A stretch of DNA of 64,000 nt from Oceanicoccus sagamiensis. GTDB lineage: Bacteria > Pseudomonadota > Gammaproteobacteria > Pseudomonadales > Dasaniaceae. Every line of letters begins with the position of its first letter. Within the stretch, counting starts at the first letter, position 1. Below, piece after piece: positions 1 to 8,422 of the stretch. The notes under the pieces are model-generated. The model ran no database searches. It was not told where the DNA came from and worked only from the letters and a program-made list of their open reading frames with translations. Made by a program: the position numbers and the translations under genes. Location of the stretch: positions 1,178,001-1,242,000 of the forward strand of contig NZ_CP019343.1 of NCBI RefSeq assembly GCF_002117105.1, written 5' to 3'.

Positions 1-1430
1 TTGGTATAGCCCTGCTCTACCAAATGTGACGCATGTAATTTACTCATCACGCCTTTATCGCAATAGAGCAAATAACTTTTCGATTTATCCAACTCTGCAA
101 AACGGGTATGCAAATCGTAAAAAGGAATCTTTTGAATATCGACATTGCTGATTTTTAGCGGCTTTCTTTCTTCTTCCGATGGGTGACGCACATCAATGAT
201 GACACCATCCTGAATCGGCACATTAAGCACTTCTACATCCTGCACCGAGAGCTCTTCATCAGCTATGGCGTCGATATTAATATAGGCAGCATCTTCCAGA
301 GCTTTATCTAATACTGAGAAATCAAACTTGCCTTCTTCGTGTTCTATTTTTAAGGGCTTGGCTCGGGTTGTGGGTTTTACTGATATAACACCACAATACT
401 CTGGCATAGCAGCAGCAAACTCTTCTGTTCCTATTTGACGAGAGATACGAATAATATCTTCTTTGTCTGAAGCGATTAATGGTCTCAGCACCAACATATC
501 CGTTGCAGAGTCGATAACCGTTAAGTTGGTCAGAGTCTGGCTTGAAACTTGTGCAACGGCCTCACCCGTTACTAAAGCCTGCACGCTAAGTTTTTCAGCA
601 ACCTGTGTACCTGCCCGCAACATCATCCGTTTTAAAATCACCCCCATCTGGGAGTCATCAACATTTTTTAAAATTTCCGACACCACACCTTCAAAAGGCA
701 CAGATATAAATTTTACTCTTGAGGATGCCCCATATTTCATCCATAAATATAATGCGACTTCTTTAACCCCAATCTCATGGTCGCGACCACCGAGATTAAA
801 AAAACAAAAATGGGTGCGCATACCCCGCTTCATAGTGAGGTAGGTTGAAACCGTAGAATCAAAGCCGCCGGAAATTAAACTCACCACAGAATCCAGACTG
901 CCCATAGGAAAACCACCCAGACCATCGTGACGCTGATTGATAATAAATAATTTATCATCGCGTAATTCCAAACGCACGGTCACATCGGGGTTATGTAAAT
1001 CCACTCCACCTGTTTCATGGTGCTGATTAAGGCCACCACCAATATATTGTTCTAACTGATGAGAACTAAAATCATGCTTGCCAACGCGCTTACAGCGCAC
1101 CACAAAACTTTGCCCTGCCAAACGATCGCCCCATAGCGATGCTGTTTTTTCAAAGGCATCGTGCATATCAATATAAGGGAATTCTTTAACATCAAGAAAG
1201 TGGGCAATACCGGGAGTGCAAGACAGCACCTCAACCATTTGCAGGCGAAGGCTTTCATCATCAGTTTGAGAGCTGACCGTAATTTTGTCCCAGTCACTCT
1301 GTACATCCACCTCAGGATCTAACGGCCTTAATAAGATGCGCAAATTATTACGCAGCGCCTTAACAAACTGCTTACGTACAGGCTTGCTCTTAATGGTGAT
1401 TTCGGGGAAGAACTTAACAATAAATTGCAT
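1..1430 (-). CDS. thiI: tRNA 4-thiouridine sulfurtransferase ThiI (3' end cut by window)
   Basis: ThiI adenylates U8 of tRNA and transfers sulfur to it, and also supplies sulfur for thiazole synthesis. Reading the minus strand from the ATG at 1430 gives MQFIVKFFPEITIKSK, a ThiI start. The PP-loop SGGFDS lies at residues 187-192. A cysteine in PEYCG is residue 346 and the rhodanese-domain cysteine in LLYCDKG is residue 457; these match the E. coli C344/C456 disulfide pair. The C-terminal rhodanese domain means this is the long ThiI form. About 477 codons are inside the window and only a few C-terminal residues are missing. It is transcribed away from the GSII gene, which lies upstream on the same strand behind a hairpin. 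Confidence 0.95.
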   Translation of the reverse strand, partial: MQFIVKFFPEITIKSKPVRKQFVKALRNNLRILLRPLDPEVDVQSDWDKITVSSQTDDESLRLQMVEVLSCTPGIAHFLDVKEFPYIDMHDAFEKTASLWGDRLAGQSFVVRCKRVGKHDFSSHQLEQYIGGGLNQHHETGGVDLHNPDVTVRLELRDDKLFIINQRHDGLGGFPMGSLDSVVSLISGGFDSTVSTYLTMKRGMRTHFCFFNLGGRDHEIGVKEVALYLWMKYGASSRVKFISVPFEGVVSEILKNVDDSQMGVILKRMMLRAGTQVAEKLSVQALVTGEAVAQVSSQTLTNLTVIDSATDMLVLRPLIASDKEDIIRISRQIGTEEFAAAMPEYCGVISVKPTTRAKPLKIEHEEGKFDFSVLDKALEDAAYINIDAIADEELSVQDVEVLNVPIQDGVIIDVRHPSEEERKPLKISNVDIQKIPFYDLHTRFAELDKSKSYLLYCDKGVMSKLHASHLVEQGYT

Positions 1431-1521
1431 GAATCAGCGACCGCTTTAAAAAAGTGGGCACATTATACAGTGAGTAAGACTCAGAGTTTAGGGGATTTAT
1501 ACTTATATAGAGGGGGGGAAC

Positions 1522-1549
1522 TGGCCAGCACCCGGGAGGGTGCTGGCCA
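1522..1549 (-). terminator. Hairpin after the GSII gene
   Basis: There is a perfect 12-bp stem (1522-1533 with 1538-1549, arm TGGCCAGCACCC) with a 4-base loop, 11 bases past the GSII stop codon. On the minus strand it is followed by a C-rich rather than U-rich tract, so termination may be only partial. Its position between two same-strand genes argues that it separates glnII from thiI transcription. Confidence 0.6.
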
Positions 1550-1560
1550 TAAACAACCGA

Positions 1561-2577
1561 TTAAGCCATAGCTTCGTTAGTTGTCTTAACAATAGCAGCC
1601 GCTACCTTGTAGGGATCCGCGTTAGATGAAGGACGACGGTCTTCCAAACGACCAATCCAACCATCTTCAACAGTACTTACAGGGATACGGATTGAAGCGC
1701 CGCGGTCAGATACACCGTAGCTGAATTCTTCAATAGACTGAGTTTCGTGAGCACCGGTTAGACGCTGCTCGTTGTGAGCACCGTAAACGCTGATGTGACG
1801 ATCGATATTTTTACCGAACTCTTCACAGATCTTGGTGAACACTTCTTCTTTACCGTCTTCACGCATAGCTTTGTTAGAGAAGTTAGCGTGCATACCAGAA
1901 CCATTCCAGTCAGTGGCGCCAAGAGGCTTAGGATGCCACTCAATAGCCAAACCGTAACGCTCACCGATACGCTCTAATAAGTAACGAGACAACCAGATTT
2001 CGTCACCAGCGCGCTTGGCGCCTTTAGCGAAGATTTGGTATTCCCACTGACCAGCAGCAACTTCTGCATTGATACCTTCAACGTTCAAACCAGCTTCCAG
2101 ACAGATGTCCAGGTGCTCTTCGATCATGTCGCGGCAATGGGCGTTTTTCGCGCCAACTGAACAGTAGTAAGGACCCTGTGGATCAGGGAAACCGCCAGCT
2201 GGGAAGCCTGGTGGACGATCAGTAGCTGGATCCCACAAGAAGTACTCTTGCTCGAAACCAAACCAGAAATCAGTATCGTCATCAGCTTCGTCGATAGTGG
2301 CACGGCCATTTGACTCGTGAGCAGTACCGTCAGCATTTAATACTTCAGTCATTACCAGGTAAGAGTTTTTACGCTCTGGATCAGGAATGATGGCGACTGG
2401 CTTTAACAAACAATCAGAAGCATTACCTTCTGCTTGCTCAGTTGAGCTACCGTCAAAAACCCACATTGGACACTCTTCTAAAGTGCCACCGAAGTCATTG
2501 CGAACCATTGTTTTGCTGCGAAGGCTTTGAGTAGGCTTGTAGCCGTCTAGCCAGATATATTCCAACTTACTTTTCAT
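1561..2577 (-). CDS. glnII: Glutamine synthetase, GSII (eukaryotic) type
   Basis: Makes glutamine from glutamate, ammonia and ATP in the cytoplasm. The 338-residue length and the motifs FDGSSTEQAEG (about residues 41-51), NAEVAAGQWEYQ, the ammonia/glutamate-site stretch NGSGMHANFS and RGASIRIPVS are those of the GSII class, found in eukaryotes and a minority of bacteria. GSI is longer and carries an adenylylation tyrosine. A separate GSI gene is 2.3 kb away. The upstream region contains a sigma-54-like promoter and an NtrC-type palindrome, suggesting induction under nitrogen limitation. GSII enzymes lack the adenylylation tyrosine, so control is probably transcriptional. The ATG at 2577 is preceded by a GGAGAG-like ribosome-binding site. 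Confidence 0.95.
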   Translation of the reverse strand: MKSKLEYIWLDGYKPTQSLRSKTMVRNDFGGTLEECPMWVFDGSSTEQAEGNASDCLLKPVAIIPDPERKNSYLVMTEVLNADGTAHESNGRATIDEADDDTDFWFGFEQEYFLWDPATDRPPGFPAGGFPDPQGPYYCSVGAKNAHCRDMIEEHLDICLEAGLNVEGINAEVAAGQWEYQIFAKGAKRAGDEIWLSRYLLERIGERYGLAIEWHPKPLGATDWNGSGMHANFSNKAMREDGKEEVFTKICEEFGKNIDRHISVYGAHNEQRLTGAHETQSIEEFSYGVSDRGASIRIPVSTVEDGWIGRLEDRRPSSNADPYKVAAAIVKTTNEAMA

Positions 2578-2685
2578 CTTGTGTTTCTCTCCAGAAGAAG
2601 TCGTTTTGAGTTTTGGGGTAGGCCCGGACTTTGGTAATGCCCAAAGCCTAAGAAAAGCCCCGCGTTAAATCTGAATAATTTGGGG

Positions 2686-2701
2686 AGCAAATTCTATTCC
2701 A
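2686..2701 (-). promoter_or_regulatory. Candidate sigma-54 promoter of the GSII gene
   Basis: The minus strand reads TGGAATAGAATTTGCT. It has the invariant GG and GC spaced by 10 bases, and TTGC at the -12 element. The -24 element departs from TGGCAC after the first three bases. Transcription would begin near 2675 and leave a leader of about 100 bases. Support comes from an NtrC-like site about 180 bp upstream, a normal enhancer distance. Confidence 0.6.
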
Positions 2702-2870
2702 ACTTTCACTGTATTACCATGGCTGAATGCTATCGCGCCCAAAATAGCGCATGTTACTGATTATAGGGGCACATTCTCGGGGCATAAGAAGGTAAAGCTT
2801 TAGGCTGGGCTCAAGCTGGCGCATGACTACCGCGCCGCCACGCACCAATTAAGAACAGTGTAAATTTTTA

Positions 2871-2887
2871 TGCTCCACTTTGGTGCA
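2871..2887. promoter_or_regulatory. NtrC-type enhancer site upstream of GSII
   Basis: TGCTCCACTTTGGTGCA differs from the NtrC palindrome TGCACCA-N3-TGGTGCA at one base in the first arm. It lies about 180 bp upstream of the sigma-54-like promoter of the GSII gene, and ntrC itself is encoded in this window. Confidence 0.65.
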
Positions 2888-2900
2888 TGCAGCAAAGTAC

Positions 2901-2965
2901 GTAGGGTGGATTGCAATCCACCGGCCTTTTATCTCCAGGGCTGGGTGGATTGTAATCCACCCTAC
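2901..2965. repeat. Paired-palindrome intergenic repeat, copy 1
   Basis: Two 18-bp palindromes, GGTGGATTGCAATCCACC (2905-2922) and GGTGGATTGTAATCCACC (2944-2961), are separated by 21 bases and bounded by GTAGGG and CCCTAC, so the whole 65-bp unit is also an inverted repeat. It begins two bases past the phosphatase stop codon. A second copy with the same architecture is at 36457-36520. It resembles REP/MITE-like extragenic elements. Confidence 0.85.
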
Positions 2966-2967
2966 AG

Positions 2968-3732
2968 TCAGAGCGCATCGACAACAATCGCCGTTATATT
3001 GTCACTGCCACCTTTTTCCAGAGCGCTATCAATCAGGCTATCCAGTGCCGTTTGCGCATCAGTACAGGCCAAAAGTTGCTGAATTTCTGTCCGGCTTAAG
3101 TCGTTATATAAACCATCACTGCACACCAGAAAGCGATCGCCCTGCTCTACTGTCTCGTAATCCAGGTCTAAATGTAAGGTCTGGTGAACACCCACAGCAC
3201 GGGTCAGTATATGGGCACCGGGATGCGAAGCCACTTTGCTGGCACTCAACTCACCGCGCTCAAATTTCTGCTGGGCAACGCTATGATCTTTGGTCATCTG
3301 TTTTAGCTGGCCAGCCCGCAGCCGGTAAACCCGACTGTCCCCTGCCCATAAAAAAAAGCAGTACTGGCCATAGGAGAGTATCGCCGCTACCGTCGAGCCG
3401 ACGCGCTCACCCTCAAAGGAGCTGCGGCAATTAGCATGCGCCGCCCTTAGCCGTGTTTCCAAATCCCTGATACTGGCAGCCAAATTGCTGGACTTGCCAA
3501 AGTGCACAAAAGCTTCAGCAACGACACCACTGGCATAATCACCCCGCGCCAAACCACCCATACCATCCGCCACCGCCCAGATCTCTTGCTCGGTTGAATG
3601 ATAAAAAGCATCTTCATTAGCCTTTCTTACCCGGCCAACATCACTGCGGCCCACACTTTTCCAGGTGATGGCAGGCTGGTCGGTGATCGTCTGTTCGAGG
3701 TCGATCAGTTGTTGAAAATCAATATAAGGCAT
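2968..3732 (-). CDS. PP2C-type serine/threonine protein phosphatase
   Basis: A Mg/Mn-dependent protein phosphatase (PPM/PP2C family) of 254 residues. The metal-binding motifs are RKANEDAF (around residue 41), VADGMGG (around residue 56), the later SDGLYNDL, and the C-terminal GGSDNITAIVV. It lacks a membrane segment, so it should be cytoplasmic. It lies 32 bases downstream of a Ser/Thr kinase gene on the same strand, a classic kinase-phosphatase pair, and probably dephosphorylates that kinase or its targets. PP2C/kinase pairs often accompany type VI secretion systems, but none is present here. The neighbours are two glutamine synthetase genes. No strong ribosome-binding site precedes the ATG. 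Confidence 0.9.
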   Translation of the reverse strand: MPYIDFQQLIDLEQTITDQPAITWKSVGRSDVGRVRKANEDAFYHSTEQEIWAVADGMGGLARGDYASGVVAEAFVHFGKSSNLAASIRDLETRLRAAHANCRSSFEGERVGSTVAAILSYGQYCFFLWAGDSRVYRLRAGQLKQMTKDHSVAQQKFERGELSASKVASHPGAHILTRAVGVHQTLHLDLDYETVEQGDRFLVCSDGLYNDLSRTEIQQLLACTDAQTALDSLIDSALEKGGSDNITAIVVDAL

Positions 3733-3764
3733 TGGGTTATTATCTTTGGTTATTGATGTTTAAT

Positions 3765-4694
3765 TTAGCCCCAATCTTCCCTGAGAATTCGCAGCAAGTC
3801 GTCTGCGCTAGCCGGCCGCTGAGCCGGGTCCTTTTGCAGGCAACTCATCGCTAATTCGGCAAGTACATCCGGCACCGGTATTTTTGATATCGTGCGAGGG
3901 TCTGGGGGTAGCTCAGAGCGAATCTGGTCTAGCAGGCTATGCACTACATCCCCTTGAAAGGGGGTCACACCGCAGAGCAGCTCATAAATAATAGCGCCCA
4001 AACTATAGAGGTCAGACTGCCCGTTAATATTGGGGTCTCGGTCAATCTGCTCAGGCGACATATACATCACCGTTCCCTGAAGCTTTTCCTTGCCGGCATC
4101 CGCTTTATCAATAATGGACTCTTCACCACCAGCATTACCCTCTTTGGGCCACACTTTCGCCAGCCCCCAGTCCAGCACTAACACCTCACCATAGGGGCCA
4201 ACTAAAATATTTTCCGGTTTTATATCCCGGTGCACCACGCCCATTGAATGGGCATAACCCAAAGCCCTGGCTACCTGCACAATCAAATCCATCAGCTGGG
4301 ACAGATCATAGCGATCGCGATAGTTCAGCACTTCCCGCAGGGTATAACCATGCACCAGCTTCATGGTGAAATAGTAATTACCGCGGTTATCTCGCCCCAG
4401 CTCATAGGTGGGTACGGTATTCGGGTGCTGCAACATGGCAGAGATACGCGCTTCCCGCAGCAGGCGCTGAGTTTCGACCGGGTCGTCGATAAATTCGGGG
4501 CGCAGGGTTTTATAACAAACCGTGCGGCGTAAATGCAGGTCACGGCAGGACTTGATCAGCGACTTACCGCCCTTGGCTATAGGGCTAAAAAAGGCATAAC
4601 GCGTATTGGGGTTTAACTTTTCGGGCAAGGGCGCGTCAGTTTCTTCAGCGTAAAGGCGATCTTCTTCGACATTTTGCTGTGAAAATTCAGGCAT
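3765..4694 (-). CDS. Serine/threonine protein kinase (Hanks type)
   Basis: A eukaryotic-like protein kinase of 309 residues when started at the ATG at 4694, which has AAGGAG seven bases upstream; a longer frame to 4727 lacks such a site. Seen in order: a degenerate glycine loop (IAKGGKS), the likely ATP-binding lysine in CYKTLR (K62), HRDIKPEN (HRD 155-157), DWG in place of DFG (175-177), and the activation segment ending GTVMYMSPEQ. There is no transmembrane or PASTA region, so this is a soluble kinase made only of the catalytic domain. The PP2C gene follows in the same operon. GSI glnA is divergent, 145 bp away. The substrate is unknown. Confidence 0.92.
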   Translation of the reverse strand: MPEFSQQNVEEDRLYAEETDAPLPEKLNPNTRYAFFSPIAKGGKSLIKSCRDLHLRRTVCYKTLRPEFIDDPVETQRLLREARISAMLQHPNTVPTYELGRDNRGNYYFTMKLVHGYTLREVLNYRDRYDLSQLMDLIVQVARALGYAHSMGVVHRDIKPENILVGPYGEVLVLDWGLAKVWPKEGNAGGEESIIDKADAGKEKLQGTVMYMSPEQIDRDPNINGQSDLYSLGAIIYELLCGVTPFQGDVVHSLLDQIRSELPPDPRTISKIPVPDVLAELAMSCLQKDPAQRPASADDLLRILREDWG

Positions 4695-4839
4695 TGCTGG
4701 CTCCTTGTTATCATTCCAGCCTTGCATATTAACCTACTGATAATCAAAGAAAATTAATTTCAGACAATTTATGGGATATTCTAAAAAAAAATCTATATAG
4801 TTATCGCCCTATATCCAAGCCGAAATAAGGAGCCTTAGC

Positions 4840-6246
4840 ATGTCAGCGAACACCCTGAGTATGATCAACGACAACGATGTGAGATGGGTAGACCTGCGTT
4901 TCACCGACACCAAAGGTAAAGAGCAGCACGTTACTATCCCTGCCACTGAAATCGATGATGGCTTTTTTGAAGAGGGCAAGATGTTTGACGGCTCTTCTAT
5001 TGCTGGCTGGAAAGGTATCAACGAATCAGACATGATTTTAATGCCTGACGATTCAACCGCGGTCATGGACCCTTTTACCGATGACAATACGCTAAATCTT
5101 CGCTGTGACATTGTTGAGCCTTCAACCATGCAGGGCTATAACCGCGACCCACGCTCTATTGCCGAACGCGCTGAAGCCTATATGAAATCTACCGGTATTG
5201 CCGATAGCTGCATGTTTGGCCCTGAGCCGGAATTTTTTGTGTTTGATGATGTTAAATGGCATGCCGATATGAGCGGCGTGGCTTATGAAATCAATTCTGA
5301 AGAAGCGGCATGGTCGTCTAACAAACCCTTCCCCGATGGCAATATCGGTCACCGCCCCGGTGTTAAAGGCGGTTATTTCCCAGTGCCTCCCGTCGACTCC
5401 CTGCATGACCTGCGTGGCGCCATGTGTAATGCCATGGAAGCAATGGGGCTAGCGGTGGAAGTACACCACCACGAAGTGGGCACTGCCGGTCAGTGTGAAA
5501 TTGGTGTTGGCCCTAACTCGGCGGTTAAAAAAGCCGATGAGATTCAGATTTTCAAATACTGCGTGCATAATGTGGCTCACGCCTACGGTAAAACAGCGAC
5601 CTTTATGCCCAAGCCTCTGGTAGGTGATAACGGTTCCGGTATGCATGTTCACCAGTCCTTAAGCCTGAACGGCGAAAATATTATGGCTGGCGATGTTTAC
5701 GGCGGCCTGTCTGAAACAGCCCTGTTCTATATTGGCGGTATTATCAAACACGCCCGCGCGATCAATGCGTTTGCCAATGCATCGACCAACTCTTACAAGC
5801 GCCTGGTGCCCGGTTTTGAAGCTCCCGTGATGCTGGCTTACTCAGCCCGTAACCGCTCTGCCTCTATCCGCATTCCTTTTGTGCCCAACCCTAAAGCACG
5901 GCGTATCGAAGTGCGCTTCGGCGACCCAACCGCCAACCCTTATCTGATGTTTGCCTGTATGTTGATGGCGGGTCTGGATGGTATTAAGAATAAGATCCAC
6001 CCCGGTGATGCGGCGGATAAGGATTTATATGATTTGCCAGCGGAAGAAGCGGCTGAAATCCCAACGGTTGCTTCCAGCCTTGAGCAAGCTTTGGCTGCCC
6101 TTGATGCCGACCGTGGGTTTTTGACGGCCGGTGGCGTGATGGACGACGATATGATCGATGCCTATATCGAACTGAAGTCTGAAGAAGTAGAAAGGCTGAA
6201 TATGACCACGCACCCGGTTGAGTTCGATATGTACTACTCCGTCTAA
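4840..6246 (+). CDS. glnA: Glutamine synthetase, type I (GlnA)
   Basis: The main dodecameric glutamine synthetase, 468 residues like the enterobacterial enzyme. It carries FDGSSIAGW near the N terminus, [10 protein letters not shown] in the active site and, at residue 397, the tyrosine of DLYDLP, at exactly the E. coli adenylylation position. Its activity should therefore be tuned by GlnE-type adenylylation. A good ribosome-binding site (AAGGAG, 4827-4832) precedes the ATG. The gene is followed by a strong terminator, a DUF4124 gene and glnL/glnG, an order common in gammaproteobacteria. No NtrC palindrome was found in the 145-bp divergent region upstream. Confidence 0.97.
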   Translation: MSANTLSMINDNDVRWVDLRFTDTKGKEQHVTIPATEIDDGFFEEGKMFDGSSIAGWKGINESDMILMPDDSTAVMDPFTDDNTLNLRCDIVEPSTMQGYNRDPRSIAERAEAYMKSTGIADSCMFGPEPEFFVFDDVKWHADMSGVAYEINSEEAAWSSNKPFPDGNIGHRPGVKGGYFPVPPVDSLHDLRGAMCNAMEAMGLAVEVHHHEVGTAGQCEIGVGPNSAVKKADEIQIFKYCVHNVAHAYGKTATFMPKPLVGDNGSGMHVHQSLSLNGENIMAGDVYGGLSETALFYIGGIIKHARAINAFANASTNSYKRLVPGFEAPVMLAYSARNRSASIRIPFVPNPKARRIEVRFGDPTANPYLMFACMLMAGLDGIKNKIHPGDAADKDLYDLPAEEAAEIPTVASSLEQALAALDADRGFLTAGGVMDDDMIDAYIELKSEEVERLNMTTHPVEFDMYYSV

Positions 6247-6267
6247 TCCCGGGCCAGTTCTCAGTTT

Positions 6268-6298
6268 AAAAAAGCCCGCATTATGTGGGCTTTTTTAT
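6268..6298 (+). terminator. Rho-independent terminator of glnA
   Basis: A GCCCGC/GTGGGC stem flanked by an A-run upstream and a T-run (TTTTTT) downstream, 22 bases past the glnA stop codon. It separates glnA from the DUF4124 gene. Confidence 0.9.
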
Positions 6299-6350
6299 TG
6301 CCCGCGCACAAACTACAATGCAAGTAACGGTTATTACCAGAGGATTGACA

Positions 6351-7025
6351 ATGAACAGCAATAGACTTGGGAACAATACCGGTTTGTTAGCGCTTACTTT
6401 CTCGCTATGCCTTTTATTTATTGGCCTAAACACATCGGCTCAAGTTTATAAGTCGGTCGATAAAGACGGTAATGTCAGCTATAGCGACCAGCCCGCTCCA
6501 GACGCCAAACCGGTCGAAATCCAGGAAACCAATTCCGCTAAGTCAGTGGAAGTACCGATTGCTGTAGAACCCCTACCCACCGCTCTGGCACCGAATAGCT
6601 ACGATATGCTACGTATCAACAGCCCCGCCAATGACGGCATCATTGCCAATGGCCTGGTTCCTTTTACGGTCACCACCAGCGTTAAACCCCAGCTGAAAAA
6701 GGGCCACAAACTGCAGCTGAGTATTGATGGCGTCGCTCAAGATACCGGCCAGGGTAACTTTACCGTCAACAGTATTAGCCGCGGTGAACATAGACTTCAG
6801 GTGGCTATTATCGATGCTAACGGCACTATCCTGAAACAATCTGCCAACGTGAAAGTCTTTGCCTATCGCCCCTCCACCGCGGGCTCAACCTATAACAGCA
6901 ACGACAATGGCGGTAACAGGCCGAAGCCCGAGCACCCCATTGCCAAGCCTCCGGTAACTATCCAGCCCATACCTGGCCCCGGTCGGCCTAATCTCGGTGG
7001 TGGGGGTGGTGGCCGAGGCCGTTAA
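6351..7025 (+). CDS. DUF4124 domain secreted protein
   Basis: A 224-residue exported protein of unknown role. The start chosen is the ATG at 6351, preceded by GAGGATT; the open frame extends upstream but only across the glnA terminator. A hydrophobic signal segment (LLALTFSLCLLFIGL) ends near TSAQ. Directly after it comes the DUF4124 motif VYKSVDKDGNVSYSDQP, then a region resembling an immunoglobulin-like beta domain (about residues 85-175) and a low-complexity Pro/Gly-rich tail ending GGGGGGRGR. DUF4124 genes between glnA and glnL are common in gammaproteobacteria, but the reason is unknown. Confidence 0.85.
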   Translation: MNSNRLGNNTGLLALTFSLCLLFIGLNTSAQVYKSVDKDGNVSYSDQPAPDAKPVEIQETNSAKSVEVPIAVEPLPTALAPNSYDMLRINSPANDGIIANGLVPFTVTTSVKPQLKKGHKLQLSIDGVAQDTGQGNFTVNSISRGEHRLQVAIIDANGTILKQSANVKVFAYRPSTAGSTYNSNDNGGNRPKPEHPIAKPPVTIQPIPGPGRPNLGGGGGGRGR

Positions 7026-7066
7026 TCCTGCTGGCTTGGCTCCCGCACAAAAATAGCCCACCTAAA

Positions 7067-7083
7067 TGCACCCTTTTGGTGCT
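7067..7083. promoter_or_regulatory. NtrC-type site upstream of glnL-glnG
   Basis: TGCACCCTTTTGGTGCT matches the NtrC palindrome TGCACCA-N3-TGGTGCA at all but two bases. It lies 211 bp before glnL and is followed by a TATACT that could be a -10 box. By analogy with E. coli glnLp, NtrC bound here may repress or autoregulate its own operon. Confidence 0.65.
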
Positions 7084-7293
7084 TATTCATTTATACTGCC
7101 CCTGTCCTTGGCGGCATTTGCTGCTGCCAAGCGATCATGGCGGACAGTGAGCCCTTTAATAGCGCGCTATCACAGCCAGTAAGCCCTTTTTTGCAGCAAT
7201 CGCCAGATAGCGCCAGACATGGTTTGGTTTTTGCATTTAGCCTGTTGTCTCTCATCTATAGCAGCGTGATAGCTGCTGATAAGCAAAGGATTT

Positions 7294-8361
7294 ATGGCCC
7301 CAGATAAGCTACATACCGATATATTGGATAATCTCCAGACTGCGATTTTGCTGGTCGATACCGACCTGTCTGTCAGTTATATCAATACCGCCGCTGAGGC
7401 CTTGCTGGATGTCAGTGGTAACCGGGTTCTGGGGGAGCCGATTAGCCAACTGTTTACCGAGGTCGATAATGATCAGGCCAGCCTGCTGGATGCGATTAAT
7501 AATATCAGCGCCTTTACCAAGCGTGAGGCCCACCTCCTACTCTCCAACGGCCAAACCATTACGGTGGATTGTGCAGTCAGCCCAATTATTGAGCACGATG
7601 TCACCACCTCGCTGGTGATGGAGATTCAGCCTCTGGATCGTTTATTGCGGATTAGTCGCGAGGAAGGTCTGCTGTCATCCCAGCAAAACTCACAGACATT
7701 GATTAGGGGGCTGGCCCACGAAATTAAAAATCCTTTAGGGGGCCTGCGCGGAGCCGCACAGTTGCTGGCCAAAGAATTACCCTCTGAAGAGCTAAAAGAT
7801 TATACCAATATCATTATTGAAGAAGCAGACCGGCTCAGCAACCTGGTGGACAGTATGCTGGGCTCCAATAAATTATTGGACTTGCAGGCACTGAATATTC
7901 ACGAAGTGCTGGAACGGGTTAAAAGTCTGGTCGATGCCGAAACCGGTAGCCAGATTAAAGTGGCACGGGATTACGACCCCAGTATTCCCGAGATAGAAGG
8001 CGATAAAGAAAGACTGATTCAAGCCATTTTAAATATTGTACGTAATGCCATGCAGGCACTAATGGCTGAAGCAAACCCCGAGTCGATGATTACCTTAAAA
8101 ACCCGCACCCTCAGGCAATTTACTATTGGCACTCACTGTCATCGCCTGGTCTGCCGTATCGACATTACTGATAACGGCCCGGGTATTGCCAAAGCAATCA
8201 GAGAAACCATTTTCTTACCGATGGTCAGTGGCCGTGCCGATGGCACCGGCTTAGGGCTATCGATTGCTCAATCAATTATCAACCACCACCACGGCCTGAT
8301 TGAGTGCGACAGCGAACCCGGTAACACCACCTTTTCCATTTTTATTCCGCTACCGGTTTAA
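7294..8361 (+). CDS. glnL: Nitrogen regulation sensor histidine kinase NtrB
   Basis: NtrB/GlnL is the soluble kinase that phosphorylates NtrC when PII signals nitrogen shortage. This 355-residue protein has an N-terminal PAS domain (about residues 8-120), a HisKA motif GLAHEIKNPLGG with the phospho-accepting histidine at residue 142 (E. coli H139), an N box IVRNAMQAL, a G1 box DNGPGI and a G2 box GTGLGLS. There is no membrane segment, as expected. glnG follows 61 bp downstream and is certainly its partner. An NtrC-like palindrome lies in the 268-bp upstream region. Confidence 0.96.
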   Translation: MAPDKLHTDILDNLQTAILLVDTDLSVSYINTAAEALLDVSGNRVLGEPISQLFTEVDNDQASLLDAINNISAFTKREAHLLLSNGQTITVDCAVSPIIEHDVTTSLVMEIQPLDRLLRISREEGLLSSQQNSQTLIRGLAHEIKNPLGGLRGAAQLLAKELPSEELKDYTNIIIEEADRLSNLVDSMLGSNKLLDLQALNIHEVLERVKSLVDAETGSQIKVARDYDPSIPEIEGDKERLIQAILNIVRNAMQALMAEANPESMITLKTRTLRQFTIGTHCHRLVCRIDITDNGPGIAKAIRETIFLPMVSGRADGTGLGLSIAQSIINHHHGLIECDSEPGNTTFSIFIPLPV

Positions 8362-8422
8362 ACTATTTATTATTATTTTTAACCGGCACGGAGATGCCGG
8401 ATAACGTTCTGGAGAACAAGCA

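Noticed and set aside
2968-4694. Type VI secretion kinase/phosphatase (PpkA/PppA)
   Set aside because: No type VI secretion gene is present nearby and the kinase lacks the C-terminal parts of PpkA.
4795-4814. ATATAG-N8-CTATAT inverted repeat upstream of glnA
   Set aside because: Both arms are short and AT-rich; this is expected by chance near a promoter.
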